Source of the DNA: Oxytricha trifallax | Lineage: Eukaryota; Ciliophora; Spirotrichea; Sporadotrichida; Oxytrichidae | Direction of reading: 5' to 3' | Assembly: GCA_000711775.1 (NCBI GenBank) | Contig: ARYC01000187.1 | Span: 62,001-126,000, forward strand | DNA length: 64,000 nt | Translations under genes and position numbers: made by a program | The notes under the pieces: model-generated | What the model was told of the DNA's origin: nothing | The model's database searches: none | The model's input: the letters and a program-made list of their open reading frames with translations, nothing else | Shown here: one piece after another, positions 48,850 to 58,436 of the stretch | How the letters are laid out: the number at the start of each line of letters is the position of its first letter | Position numbering within the stretch: the stretch's first letter is position 1

Positions 48850-48872
48850 GGGGTTTTGGGGTTTTGGGGTTT
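48850..48872 (+). repeat. Telomeric repeat at the end of TA element 1
   Basis: G4T4G4T4G4T3, longer by one G4 than the 17-bp tract of a TBE end and without the final G. It abuts TBE 22-kDa sequence directly. Confidence 0.85.
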
Positions 48873-50140
48873 ACTGCTATATATTGATGAAGGAGCGCAG
48901 CAAATTAAACAGAGAGAGAAAGTCTCAGGTAAAGCATGAACTCAGTAAAAGACTCTTTAAAGATATATAAAAACCAGAGGAGATAAATATAGATGCAGGA
49001 GCCGACTCTAAGAGGAAAAACCAAGGCCCAGTCAAGCATTAAGAGGAAGAGAAGAAGGAAAAGCCAAATTCATTTAAGAGTTCTTTTAATATGTGAAATT
49101 ATTCATTCGTTTAAATTTAAAACTTATTTATATACACAAAATCTCCCTTCTCTTGCGCATACTTTAGCTTTATCATCGCTGACTCTCTTAGCAGAACTCT
49201 TAATAAAATCTACTGTATCTATATTCAAGTCGGGCATCAAATGATAGAGTAAAAGTTTCTTGTAGTGACCTTTCAATAACCCCCAATAGAGTTCAATTCC
49301 ATTGAATTGTGGGCTGTATGGAACGTTAAACACAGGTGTTATGTTAAGTCTTTCATACTTCTTCCTTGAGACTTTAGTTTTGTGCACTGATAAGTTATCA
49401 ACGAATAAGATTATTTCTTGCTCAGGGTACTTACCTCTGAGTTATTATAAGAACAATAGTTACTGGTTACTGTTCAGTCTTGGATGAATAACATAAGTTT
49501 CTAGTCCACTATCTTCACTTATTCCACCAAGGATTGCATGAGTTTAAACCTTAACTTTTTAATCATATACTTCTATGTTACTGTACCTCTTATACCAAGA
49601 ACTTGATATAAAAGTATTGAATGTGAATACTGCCTCATCAGCGTGTATGAACTTTATATTATGCTCTTAAGCCCTCTGCATTTAATCGAATATATAATTT
49701 AAATTAGCCTTATAAAATGGAACATTAAAGTAAATCACTCTCTTAATGCGATTGACTGTCTTATAAGATATTCCGTTCTTTTTATATATGTTATCTATAG
49801 ATTAAGCAGAAATGTGAAACTCAGGGAACTAGCGATGAAACATCACAGCTCTTTGGGCCAGAGAGAAATGAGCCCAGTACTTAAGAGTCTTATCATTAAT
49901 AAGATGGTCTATATGATTCTACGAAAATTTTGAAGGTCTCTTAGGCTTAGAGTGAAGATGTTATCTCTTTAAATTCAATGCTAATAGACAATGGGTCATA
50001 ATAGTTGCAGGAGATTTATGCAACAACTTGGCTATAGAGGTTTAATTAAGTATAGGCTTGAGTTGTTCAATATATTCATCACAACCATATCGCAGTTTAA
50101 ACAGTAAACTTATATATTATTCATCATAAACTGACCCCAT
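48872..50140. mobile_element. TBE C, right part of the split element
   Basis: Resumes the 22-kDa last exon and carries the whole transposase gene, then ends abruptly right after the transposase start codon. About 130 bp of terminal sequence including the telomeric end is absent. Confidence 0.85.
49103..50140 (-). CDS. TBE 42-kDa DDE transposase, uninterrupted
   Basis: ATG at 50,138-50,140 to TGA at 49,103-49,105, 345 residues with no in-frame TGA (checked along the whole frame). N-terminal helix-turn-helix-like AKLLHKSPATIMTHCLLALN; catalytic triad in IKFIHADEAVFTFNTF, EIILFVDNLSVHKTK and NGIELYWGLLKGHYKKLL; C terminus GRFCVYKQVLNLNE. Tc1/mariner-type cut-and-paste transposase of the TBE family, acting on telomere-tipped ends with ANT targets. 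It is the best-preserved transposase in the window even though its own element is broken. Only 6 bp separates its stop from that of the 22-kDa gene. Confidence 0.93.
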
Positions 50141-50642
50141 TTGTCTTCTTGTTGTTATTATTACTATTTGAGAATTGAATGTGTGTTATCACGATATTAA
50201 TATGAATAAAACCACTAAACTAATCTTGCTCTCCCAATATATATATTTAGACATAGTTTATCACCTATAATCTAATGTTTTTAATATCTCTAGGTAATAA
50301 TATATTTCTACCATTAAACTATCATAATTTATTATTAAACTTGATGGAATAAATTACAGGTTATAAAAATGCCTGACTTTAGAGTGTTTTCAGTCTGTTT
50401 CTGGTAGATACAGGTAGTATTAAACAAAACCATAGTGTTTAAAGTTTAAAATGTTAAATATAATTTCGAAAAAAATGTCAATTTAAAATTAAATTTATTT
50501 CTTGATAACTCATCACTTATTTTAATTTATGTAATTACTAGTGTCTATAAAAGATTAATAAAAGCATGAGAAAATATAATGAAAGAAAATTTATGCAAAT
50601 ATAATAACAGAGTATTATTAACTTAATAATTTGAACAATCTC
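50141..50642. other. AT-rich, no gene seen
   Basis: Non-TBE, AT-rich DNA. No reading frame recognised. Confidence 0.35.
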
Positions 50643-50897
50643 TCAATCTAAAGTCAAAATTTTTGTCTTATACTTCTCTTGTAATTTATTTTATCTGCTT
50701 AGGTTTTTAAACTTTTAATCGTTCAATTTATTCAGAATGATCTTCTTATCTTTAATCTAGATGTTTTGCAGCAGGCTAATTTCGCGCTCATTCAGTTGGC
50801 TGGAGATCATTTACTTGAGTTGAATTAAGGTACACAAAGCACAGAGAAATGAGATTGCAATCATTAGTTTTCGAGCTATGGTCAAATAAAATGACAT
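50643..50897 (-). CDS. Small membrane-anchored coiled-coil protein, 84 residues
   Basis: ATG at 50,895-50,897 to TGA at 50,643-50,645, uninterrupted: MSFYLTIARKLMIAISFLCA then LCTLIQLKQ, a probable single membrane helix or signal anchor. After it comes a charged helical stretch, SQLNEREISLLQNIQIKDKK then LNKLNDQKFKNLSRQNKLQE, with heptad character. Could be a complete small gene or the first MDS of a longer one. Its start codon and first ten codons lie in the left arm of an inverted repeat shared with a divergent frame at 51,200. No family recognised. Confidence 0.5.
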
Positions 50898-51229
50898 TTT
50901 TCATTTAAAATACATAACAAAAATTGAAAAAATTACAAATTTTATTCTATTTTAATCTCTCTTATATTATTAATTTTAGCAATCAATAACTAATTATTGA
51001 TTTTGTTTTATTTTTCAAAGCTAATTAAACTCAATTTTTCTTAAAAACTAAACTTAAGACGATAATCAATTGTTAGCTTTAAAAAATAAAACAATATCAA
51101 TAATTAGTTATTGATTGCTAAAATTAATAATATAAGAGAGATTAAAATAGAATAAAATTTGTAATTTTTTCAATTTTTGTTATGTATTTTAAATGAAAAA
51201 TGTCATTTTATTTGACCATAGCTCGAAAA
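50868..51229. repeat. Foldback 3: palindrome holding two divergent gene starts
   Basis: 362 bp. Arms of about 150 bp run from TTTTCGAGCTATGGTCAAAT on the left to its complement at 51,210-51,229. The loop has further weaker pairing (TTTTATTTTTCAAAGCTAA with its complement). Each arm contains ATG TCA TTT TAT TTG ACC, so the frames leave the palindrome in opposite directions. It may be a bidirectional promoter region or an inverted duplication. Confidence 0.75.
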
Positions 51230-51460
51230 TTATTGATTGCTTATTCCACGTTTATCTACAATTATTACTCAGCGTTAAAATCTCTATCAGACTACTAAAT
51301 AAAAAGTATACATCATGGCACTGCTTCCTCATAGCCAAGGTTTTTATTAGTGTTTATGGGATAGAGAGTTAAGGGGGTTTCTATTCCTCCTTTTGGGCAT
51401 CTAAGTCAATTATTTCATAATTTCAAGTGGCTCCAGATTAATGGCCTCATATCTCAATGA
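51200..51460 (+). CDS. Divergent partner ORF, 86 residues
   Basis: ATG at 51,200-51,202 to TGA 51,458-51,460. Starts MSFYLTIARKLLIAYSTFIY, matching the first ten residues of the divergent minus-strand protein, then differs (NYYSALKSLSDYQIKSIHH). From about 51,270 another frame looks more protein-like (SWHCFLIAKVFISVYGIESQ, GGFYSSFWASKSIISQFQVA), so the true coding path probably shifts frame or crosses an IES. No family recognised. Confidence 0.35.
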
Positions 51461-51660
51461 AGGCTAGTCCAAAAGGGCAAAAAATGAAGTATTCGTGATA
51501 AGCGTCGTCTTATAAACATTATCCCTGGAAAATGAAAGTTGTCAGATGTATTGGAATCTTTATTCAGCTTGAAAAAGTAGTCGATTCGGGTCGAAGAAAA
51601 GCCAATTTCGTAAATTTCATCAATTTCGATCACTCAAAATTAGAGAAACGCAATTAATGC
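51461..51660 (+). other. Coding-like continuation, unassigned
   Basis: GC-elevated sequence with readable pieces on the plus strand (YKHYPWKMKVVRCIGIFIQL, EKVVDSGRRKANFVNFINFD, HSKLEKRNQ). Possibly a further MDS of the gene starting at 51,200. No family recognised. Confidence 0.3.
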
Positions 51661-52234
51661 TAAATTTCATTGCAACCTTAAGGATTTCAGATATTTTTAA
51701 TAAATTGTCTAAAACATTTTACTACATTTATTCTTCATTTGATGCTTCTCCACATTTAATGATAACACAGTATAAATATATTTAATATTTGAATAATTCT
51801 AAATCTAAATAATTTTATAAATAAATAATTTAATAAGAATTATAGATCTATTATATAATCGTTTAATAGAAATTTCTAAAGTCAAGCATTATAATAGTAT
51901 TCTTTTTAATTAATGTACTAAACAAATTTTATTAAATATTATGAATATTTTTCAACATAAAATGTTAATTTGAACTCTTTTTTTAAAAAAATAAAATATC
52001 TTTCTTCTAAATTACATCTTTGATAAGATTTATTTATCTGACTCTATGTTTATGATGAGCTATTGACTTATTCATTTAATCATAAAAATCAATACAGTGA
52101 TTCTAATATTCTCTAAATTTATAATAACATGACTACTATATAATTAGGTTAACTACCTTTAATTAAGATTAATAGAAATAGATAAATAATGAATAAGAAG
52201 TAAAATAAATACTAGAGACTAGTTTTAAGATAAA
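51661..52234. other. AT-rich, no gene seen
   Basis: AT-rich; nothing recognised. Confidence 0.35.
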
Positions 52235-52500
52235 TGGTACACAATAAAATCATCATTACAGTCACCAATATATAAAAAGTTACGATCTCAATGAGTTACT
52301 TAGATAAAGTTAGCTGGCTCAAAGATTCTAGCCACTGTCCAAGATTTTTCTTGAAACAAATCTTCTCTTCCTCTTTTTTTATCATAAATATTTAATTAAC
52401 AGCCTTCAGATAAGAGGTTGCCAAACTATGAATTATAATAGCAGATAAGATATTTTAAGTTTTAAGTTGAGACCAACCTGATTATGATCATCATAGATTA
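52235..52500 (-). pseudogene. Coding-like segment, unknown protein
   Basis: Minus-strand frame LKYLICYYNSQFGNLLSEGC, YDKKRGREDLFQEKSWTVAR, IFEPANFIQVTH, one TGA, then DRNFLYIGDCNDDFIVY. The alternating polar and aromatic pattern could be beta-propeller-like, but no family is recognised. The single TGA suggests a relic or an IES border. Confidence 0.4.
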
Positions 52501-53234
52501 GAGTTGTGATCTTTAAAATTCTTAAATAGACAAATATCTTTGTTCAAATTATTTTATATTTCATCGCCTTTTTATTACATTCATTATCTAAAGATAAAAA
52601 ATATATATATATAATGAGCTAAAAAATGCTTGCTTTAGGGATTATTTTCTTGCCTTTAACTTGATAAACTCCGATAATAAATTCAATCTGAGATAAATTT
52701 TTTATTAGAATATAGAGGTTATTATAAAAAAATATTATATAAAATTGAATTTTACTAAGATCTCAAGATATTAATAATATAAAAAGGCTTTTTTATAATA
52801 AATATTGAAAACTTCAAATTCTTCAAAAATATAATTGGAAATGTGTCAAAACTACTTAAAAAACTAAAATTAATAAAAAATAACAAGAACTAAAAAAACT
52901 TTAGTCAAAATCACTCTAAATAATAAATACTTTAAATTTTAATTTTTGATCATAGAATATCTAAGAGTCAAATTGAGATCTCTTCTATTTAAAAAAAATA
53001 TTTTAAGATAAATAATTCTTATGTAGAAATCTTTTGATCATCAGAGCCACTTTTGATCACTCAAAGTTTTATTTTAATGAAAATATTTTAACTTAAAAAT
53101 TCTTCTAGTATTTTTATTTAGTTTTGTATCGATATATTTAGGCTATTAAAATTCGTTTAAATATAATATTTGTACAAGTGTTTTATGGGTGTTTAACTTT
53201 GAATATTTATTGTAACTGTGCATTAAGTTAATGA
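52501..53234. other. AT-rich, no gene seen
   Basis: AT-rich. The missing telomeric end of TBE G would be expected near 53.0-53.2 kb but no C4A4 tract is visible. Confidence 0.35.
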
Positions 53235-54378
53235 TCAGTAATATCTCTTATTTTACCTTAATCATCTTGTTCTAGGAACTTCTGTCATCTGTGCATTACA
53301 TATTTCTTTCATTTGCAGCTAAAGTATATAATTCTTGGCATATTGATACAGCTATTATTGCTGATAGCACATTTATATCACCTTTTCTCCAAGCTTTTCT
53401 CTCTAAGCAAGTCCAAAATAATTTCCTAGCTTATATATCTCAACTCCATATGATATTTTGATACCTATAACTACCTTTCTGAAATGAGATAAATCAAGCT
53501 ATATATTTTTTAGTTTTAAATCTCTGGTAAACATCCTAATTATACAGCTATTATATCCCTTAGCTTACACTTTTTAAGTTAAGTGCAAGTTTTTTGAGAT
53601 TCTTTATTCAAAGTATCTTAAGACATTTAGTATAATGGTAAGCGAAAGGCGACGTGAACTTTACAAAGCAAAACTTCATTAAGCTATACTATAAACCTGC
53701 ATTCTCTTTTTCAGGCTTTTGTAAAAGATTAATACTCTTAAATGAATTCCATTTGATATTTGTCATCTCATCCAAAGATATGAACGGGTATATTTTATAA
53801 GCAATTCTACTTATTTGCTATTATTTCCTACTCAAATTTATCCTTTAAAAAGAGACTATTTTCTATGCAATATATGAATTTAATACCATTTATTTTAGAG
53901 GCTCATTGCTTCTATTTTTAGCGTGATTTCCAAAATATCAGATGAAAGGGGATTTCTAACTGCTATTATAAACTTTCTCTCATCCTTAACTCTTTGCTCA
54001 AGAGACTCTTAAGAATCTCTTGGCTTTTTTTTTTGCTGTTGGAAGAACCCTCCAGTCTCAGAATCAATCACCTCAAACATTTTACCATGATGCTTTTCTA
54101 ATTCAACCTTCAGATATCTTGAACGATTATATTGATTCTTGCACGGAGAAATTATTTTCATCTTTCTAATCTTACTTAAGATTTAGCCTTGGTTTGTTGG
54201 AATGAAACTCTAGAATATAGCCCATGTCAGCATATTTAAGGGTAAAAGTTTTTCTCATTCTTTTTTAAAAAATGCTTGATGGTATTTCATATTTTTCTTC
54301 ATCTTTCTTTTAATTCATGAATAAAGATTTTACTAATAATGCCAAACAATTCCACTTTTCTTGTAAGATGCCGCTCAT
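53235..54378 (-). pseudogene. TBE 57-kDa gene, heavily decayed
   Basis: Begins MSGILQEKWNCLAL (ATG 54,376-54,378). Recognisable pieces: HHGKMFEVIDSETG (finger and linker), KPRDSQESLEQRVKDERKFI, QMEFI, IYFLVFKSLVNI-like remains of HRDLKPEN, FVLSSSNGTIL-like spacing and the C-terminal TBE tail. The N-lobe insert equivalent to NEYKAL survives. Many frame changes and lost catalytic residues; not functional. Confidence 0.7.
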
Positions 54379-54639
54379 TTAAAAAATATTATTTATATTT
54401 TTATAGATTTTTAAATATTTGCTTGTATAAAAGTATAAGTAAAAATTGGATGAAAAACAAATAAATAAAAGAGCGATATGTAATTAATTTATTTATCTGA
54501 TCTACTATGAATAATAACTATAAGTCTTTGTTTACTTTTATAAACTTACTCTTTTGTCTTTTATTACCATTCTGTAAAGTTTAAATAATTTATTCTAACA
54601 TTCTTCCTTTTCTAGATAACTTTCTTTTCCATATTATGA

Positions 54640-55215
54640 CATTATACATAAAGCTCCATTCGCACTGATCCCGAATGCTAGAGATAAACCTATTTTGTCA
54701 CGAAAAGCCATTAGAAATACAAGAATTTATCTACTTGATATGCTCATCTAAAAGTCTGTCAATCAGATAATATTGTCTTTTACTCAATATCGAGGGCATA
54801 GTAAAGTAACAATGTGAAAGAGTGTTATACTTCTTTTCTATGCATAAATTTCCTCCCTCAAGTGAGGGAAATTCGCTTGTAGACTTAATTCCTATAACCA
54901 TCGCCTGCCCAGAAGCACAAAAAATTTCTTCATCCGCATGATTTATACAAGCATTTATGATTAATAATAGGAAATTAATTATTTAAATTAAAAACTTAAT
55001 ATTTAAAAGTATTCTTAAAGATCAGACGAGGAGGAGGTATTACACTCACTCAAAATGTAAATTACAAAAAATATATCTATAATTCTTTTAGCGGTCCTAC
55101 CTGGTAGGACCTGGAGTGTCAGCAGACTGGAGCTTCGACAGGTGACTCAGAGAGGCGACAGCAAAGATTCGTAGATGACGATGATGATGAAGATCAATAA
55201 GATGAAGCGCTTTTT
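54640..55215 (+). pseudogene. Acidic-tail protein family, copy 2 (conserved mini-intron)
   Basis: Plus-strand homologue of the minus-strand 14,220-14,940 segment. It reads LEINLFCHEKPLEIQEFIYL, SIRQYCLLLNIEGIVKQQCE, SLVDLIPITIACPEAQKISS, then RRRRYYTHSK. A putative intron follows (GTAAAT to TTTTAG, about 55,056-55,091), then GPTWQDLECQQTGASTGDSE, RRQQRFVDDDDDEDQQDEAL. At least one TGA interrupts it upstream of the intron. The intron-spanning DNA block is conserved with copy 1. It sits in the 57-kDa/22-kDa spacer of TBE G, so it was inserted or captured there. Confidence 0.5.
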
Positions 55216-55412
55216 TTAAAGATATATATTTCCATATTTTATAATAAGTATTCTGATTAATGTTAATTTAATTTTAACAATCATTAACTTTACAGATTAT
55301 TTAGCATAATTCTACAAATTAATTATATAGAAAGATTGATGACTTACTTTTAATTTGTGGTATTTAGAAATATCCAGTCTTGCAAACGAAGTCCCCAATG
55401 AAACCCAATATA

Positions 55413-56096
55413 ATGAAGCTATCTGAGCATAACTCGAACCAGCAGGAGCTATCTCAGGACGGTGGAAGGTCCGAGACAGACAAGTGTTCTACGGGTTTAG
55501 ATATGGAAGCATCATTATTTCCCTAATCAATCCTATCGCATTTACCAAAATTTCTTACCATAATTCTTGATATTGAGGATGAGCCCTAAAAACAATATTT
55601 TTTTTAAGTTGACTGGATTATCTCCTTGAGTTATGCTGCTTTCCACTAATGTTAGTTCGATTTCCTCAAAGTTGCACTGAATGGGTCTTAGTTATTTCCC
55701 ACTAGAACAATCGTAATTCCATTGATGATAATATTTAATCTTAATATGTGTTTCGGTACTCTTGATGCACCCTATTCCGATTCAAGATTCGCAGACGACA
55801 TTTTAACCAATGGTGAGCCTTTCCACTCTCGTAGTTTAGAGCTTTTCAATTACTTCTACACTCTATAGATATTAGGTTCGATCTAGTAAGAAACTAAAGC
55901 TTAATCATGTGTAAGCAGCAGCTAATAAACGATCGCTTTATCCTGCTACTCAAATAGACTTTATGCTGCTAACTTTAGCATTAAGTCACATAGATCTGCT
56001 GTATTATGCGTGACAGATTTTCAATAGAGTATGAACTGCTCAAGAAACAGTACTGTCAAATTTCAAGAAACTTAGAGAGGAGAAAGTATTTTGTGA
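55413..56096 (+). CDS. Unidentified uninterrupted ORF, 227 residues
   Basis: ATG 55,413-55,415 to TGA 56,094-56,096 with no internal TGA (checked). Starts MKLSEHNSNQQELSQDGGRS, then hydrophobic and aromatic sequence (SILSHLPKFLTIILDIEDEP, VDWIISLSYAAFHQCQFDFL, TRTIVIPLMIIFNLNMCFGT), then Ser/Cys/Gln-rich sequence to the end. GC is above the local mean. Short protein-like runs also occur in the other two frames, so the choice of frame is not certain. The N terminus resembles that at 16,284 on the minus strand. No family recognised; a membrane-associated protein is possible. Confidence 0.45.
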
Positions 56097-56789
56097 ATCG
56101 CCATAGACTATCACATCGCTATTAGAACAGACAAACCACATATGTTCTTTAGTAAATTTTCAATGTTTTATCTTGCAATTGAATATTATCAGTGGGAATT
56201 TTAATGCGCTAATCATTTGTTCTGTCCTTGCAATGGTTTTTGCTTGAGACCTCCTTAAGAGCAACTTTAAAGTATTCACTGATCTGATGATGTACTCATT
56301 TACTGCTCATTGCCGTTCTTTATTTTCAGAGTGGATTAATGAATCAGGACTTTTAATATGGGTTGTAAGAAATATTATAAAATATGTTTTAAATATATTA
56401 TATTAAATCATAAATTAATTAATCTTTGTTGCTCTATGTCTTAATCTTAATAATAAGCTAGAAGTTTTAAGTATTATTTAAGTGCAATTAAATATAAAGT
56501 AACTGATGACAAAGTAATAAAATTGTAGGTAATATAAATTTAATTTTAATTTAATTTTAACAACCTACATATTTTATCACAATTTATACTTTTGTATGAG
56601 TTATATCAGAGTTACAGAAGCTTCTCAAAATGTTGTGAAAAAGAGGAAAAGACAATGATTTTTTTATGTATTATACTTTTAATATTAAATATATAGTAAT
56701 TCATCCATTTAATAAATAACAATGCACTAAATATGTGTTTTGTGAGGGATAATTCTCCCCCAAAATTAAATTATTAATCATATTTAGAT
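56097..56789. other. Mixed stretch, coding relic then AT-rich
   Basis: 56,100-56,350 is GC-elevated and probably a coding relic (LLEQTNHICSLVNFQC in one frame). From 56,350 it is AT-rich. No clear feature. Confidence 0.3.
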
Positions 56790-57215
56790 TGTTCTGCCAA
56801 CAGAGGATCGATGAACAAAATAATCTCATTCTTAAAAGCTTAACGAAGCAAAGAGAAAACATTTTTTAAGATTTGCTGATAAAATTTAAACATACTATGT
56901 TTTTATAGACAAATAAAATAAAGATATAGAGATATAACTACTCAGAAATATCAGTGACAACTTCTATGATGATGATATGAGTGATCCAGATGTTTTACTC
57001 TACTTACCGTCAAAGCTTCAAAATTCTAATAAGCTGCCAGATAAACTTCCTCTTTGGCGTTCTTGGAACTCTGAAGTCTCACTACTTTATAGAAGTTATT
57101 TAAGAAGCTCACAAAAAATGCGACAGATTATTTCCAGAAGAAAAATGGAAGCAAGTTATTAAAATCAGTGACACGTGGCTATAGTAACTTCAATAGAATC
57201 TTTTCATCTCAAGTA
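56790..57215 (+). pseudogene. TBE 22-kDa gene remnant (TBE G)
   Basis: Corresponds to exon 2 of the 22-kDa gene. MSDPDVLLYLPSKLQNSNKL is well kept; then broken frames equivalent to FGVLGTLKSHYF, EAHKK and SDTWL; then the position of intron 2 (CTCAAGTAATC). Exon 1 and the last exon are missing. TBE E inserted immediately downstream. Confidence 0.8.
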
Positions 57216-57383
57216 ATCTTTGATTCTCAGATGATTCAAAACCCCAAAACCCCTTCAGTAGTTTGATTGAGTTTTTGATTGATAAAAGTGGACAATTAGT
57301 GCATACTTTATTAGGGTTTTAATAGAGTTTATGTAGGGTTTAATGTTTAAATATTAGTAACTTTAGTGAGTATATGCGAATTT

Positions 57384-58420
57384 TGGGGGTCCGTTTATGA
57401 CTGTGAGTATATAGATTTATTGTTTAAGATGCGTTATGAATGCGATGATTATAGTGATCAACTCAAACCAATTCTAAATTACACATCTATAGCAAGGCTG
57501 CTCCATAAATCTCCAGCAACAGTTTGGTCTCACTGTCTATTAGCATTGAATTTAAAGAGATAGCATCTTAATTCTAAGCTTAGAGACCTTTAAAATTTTA
57601 GAAACAACATATAGATTATCTCATTAATGATAAGACTTTTAAATACTGGGCTCATTTCTCTCTGGCCTAAAGAGCTGTGATGTTTCATCGCCAATTTCCT
57701 GAGCTACACATTTCTGCTTAATCTATAGCTAACATATATAAAAAGAACGGAATATCTTACAAGACAGTCAATCGCATTAAGAGAGTGATTGACTTTAATG
57801 TTCCATTTTATAAGGATAATTTAAATTATATATTCGATTAAATGCAGAGAGCTTAAGAGCATAATATAAAGTTCATACACGCTTATGAGGCAGTATTCAC
57901 ATTCAATACCTTTATATCAAGGTCTTGGTATAAGAGGTACAGTAACATAGAAGTATATGATTAAAAAATTAAGATTCAAACGCAGGCTAATCTTGGAGGA
58001 ATTAGTGAGGATAATGGACAAGAAACTTATGTTATTCATCCAAGACTGAACAGTTACCAGTAACTATTGTTCTTATAATAACTCAGAAGTAAGTACGCTG
58101 ACTAAGAGATTATTCTGTTCTTTGATAACTTGCCAGTTCATATAACTAAAGACTCAAGGAAGGAATATGAAAGATTAAACATAACACCTGTATTTAATGT
58201 TCCTTATAGCCCTTAGTCCAATGGAATTGAATTATATTGGGGTTTATTGAAAGGCGATTACAAGAAACTTCTTCTCTATCACTTGATGCACGACTTGAAG
58301 ATAGATATAGTAGACTTTGTTAATAGTGCTGCTAAAAGAGTCAGCGATGATAAAGCTAAAGTATGCGCAAGAGAAGGGAGATTTTGTGTATATAAATAAG
58401 TTTTAGATTTAAACGAATGA
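57384..58420 (+). pseudogene. TBE 42-kDa transposase with mutated catalytic Asp
   Basis: Equivalent to the intact copy at 49.1-50.1 kb; TGA at 58,418-58,420. The start codon equivalent is TGG at 57,384 instead of ATG. There is one net frameshift near 57,595 (after LRDLQNF, before QQHIDYLINDK). The first catalytic residue is changed: FIHAYEAVFTF instead of FIHADEAVFTF. The second Asp (ILFFDNLPVH) and the Glu (NGIELYW) remain. This copy could not be an active DDE enzyme. Confidence 0.9.
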
Positions 58421-58436
58421 ATAAGTTCACTTATTA

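Larger units (their letters stand above)
45642..48871. mobile_element. TA-flanked telomere-ended element 1 (2.0 kb plus nested TBE F)
   Basis: Inserted in the TBE 22-kDa gene with TA duplicated (45,640-45,641; 48,872-48,873); removal restores the TBE E sequence exactly. Without the nested TBE F it is about 2,015 bp. The right end, inverted, reads AACCCCAAAACCCCAAAACC then CCATAGTGATAAAAT; 32 of its first 35 bases match the left end of the element at 61,739. The left end is AACCTAGTTTATTGC. The interior is AT-rich and noncoding, with a TAGTAGAGTTT minisatellite and the perfect palindrome GGCACTAGTGCC at 47,182-47,193. Confidence 0.75.
45076..49096 (+). pseudogene. TBE 22-kDa gene, split by a 3.2-kb insertion
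   Basis: Starts MESVNDAMKRIQSQELIGKF at 45,076. Intron 1 is 45,174-45,209 (36 nt, GTAAGA to CATAG) and intron 2 is 45,604-45,629 (26 nt). The last exon is cut after AAAAACCTGGTA (45,641) and resumes at 48,872-48,873 with TACTGC, ending near TGA 49,094-49,096. Conserved motifs: VGFLLPTQEG, SVTNLYDDAMSDPDV, NFFFGVLGTLKP, EAHKKRYSISRNEKEK, ETWLQELQKYPFISS. A frame change is present near the start of exon 2. Protein role unknown. Confidence 0.82.
53235..57236. mobile_element. TBE G, old element, left portion
   Basis: Holds a heavily eroded 57-kDa gene (minus) at 53.2-54.4 kb and a 22-kDa gene remnant (plus) at 56.8-57.2 kb, separated by about 2.4 kb that includes unrelated coding sequence (54.6-56.1 kb). 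The element continues to the right of the nested TBE E with its transposase (61,392 on). The orientation is the same as TBE A. It lacks a visible telomeric end and is the most decayed TBE here. Confidence 0.8.

Noticed and set aside
48850-48872. A true chromosome end or de novo telomere
   Set aside because: Sequence continues on both sides, and the TBE gene resumes with a TA duplication, so this is the end of an inserted element.
48993-49244. Plus-strand open frame of 83 codons
   Set aside because: Its first part is the 22-kDa last exon in a different frame and the rest is antisense to the transposase.
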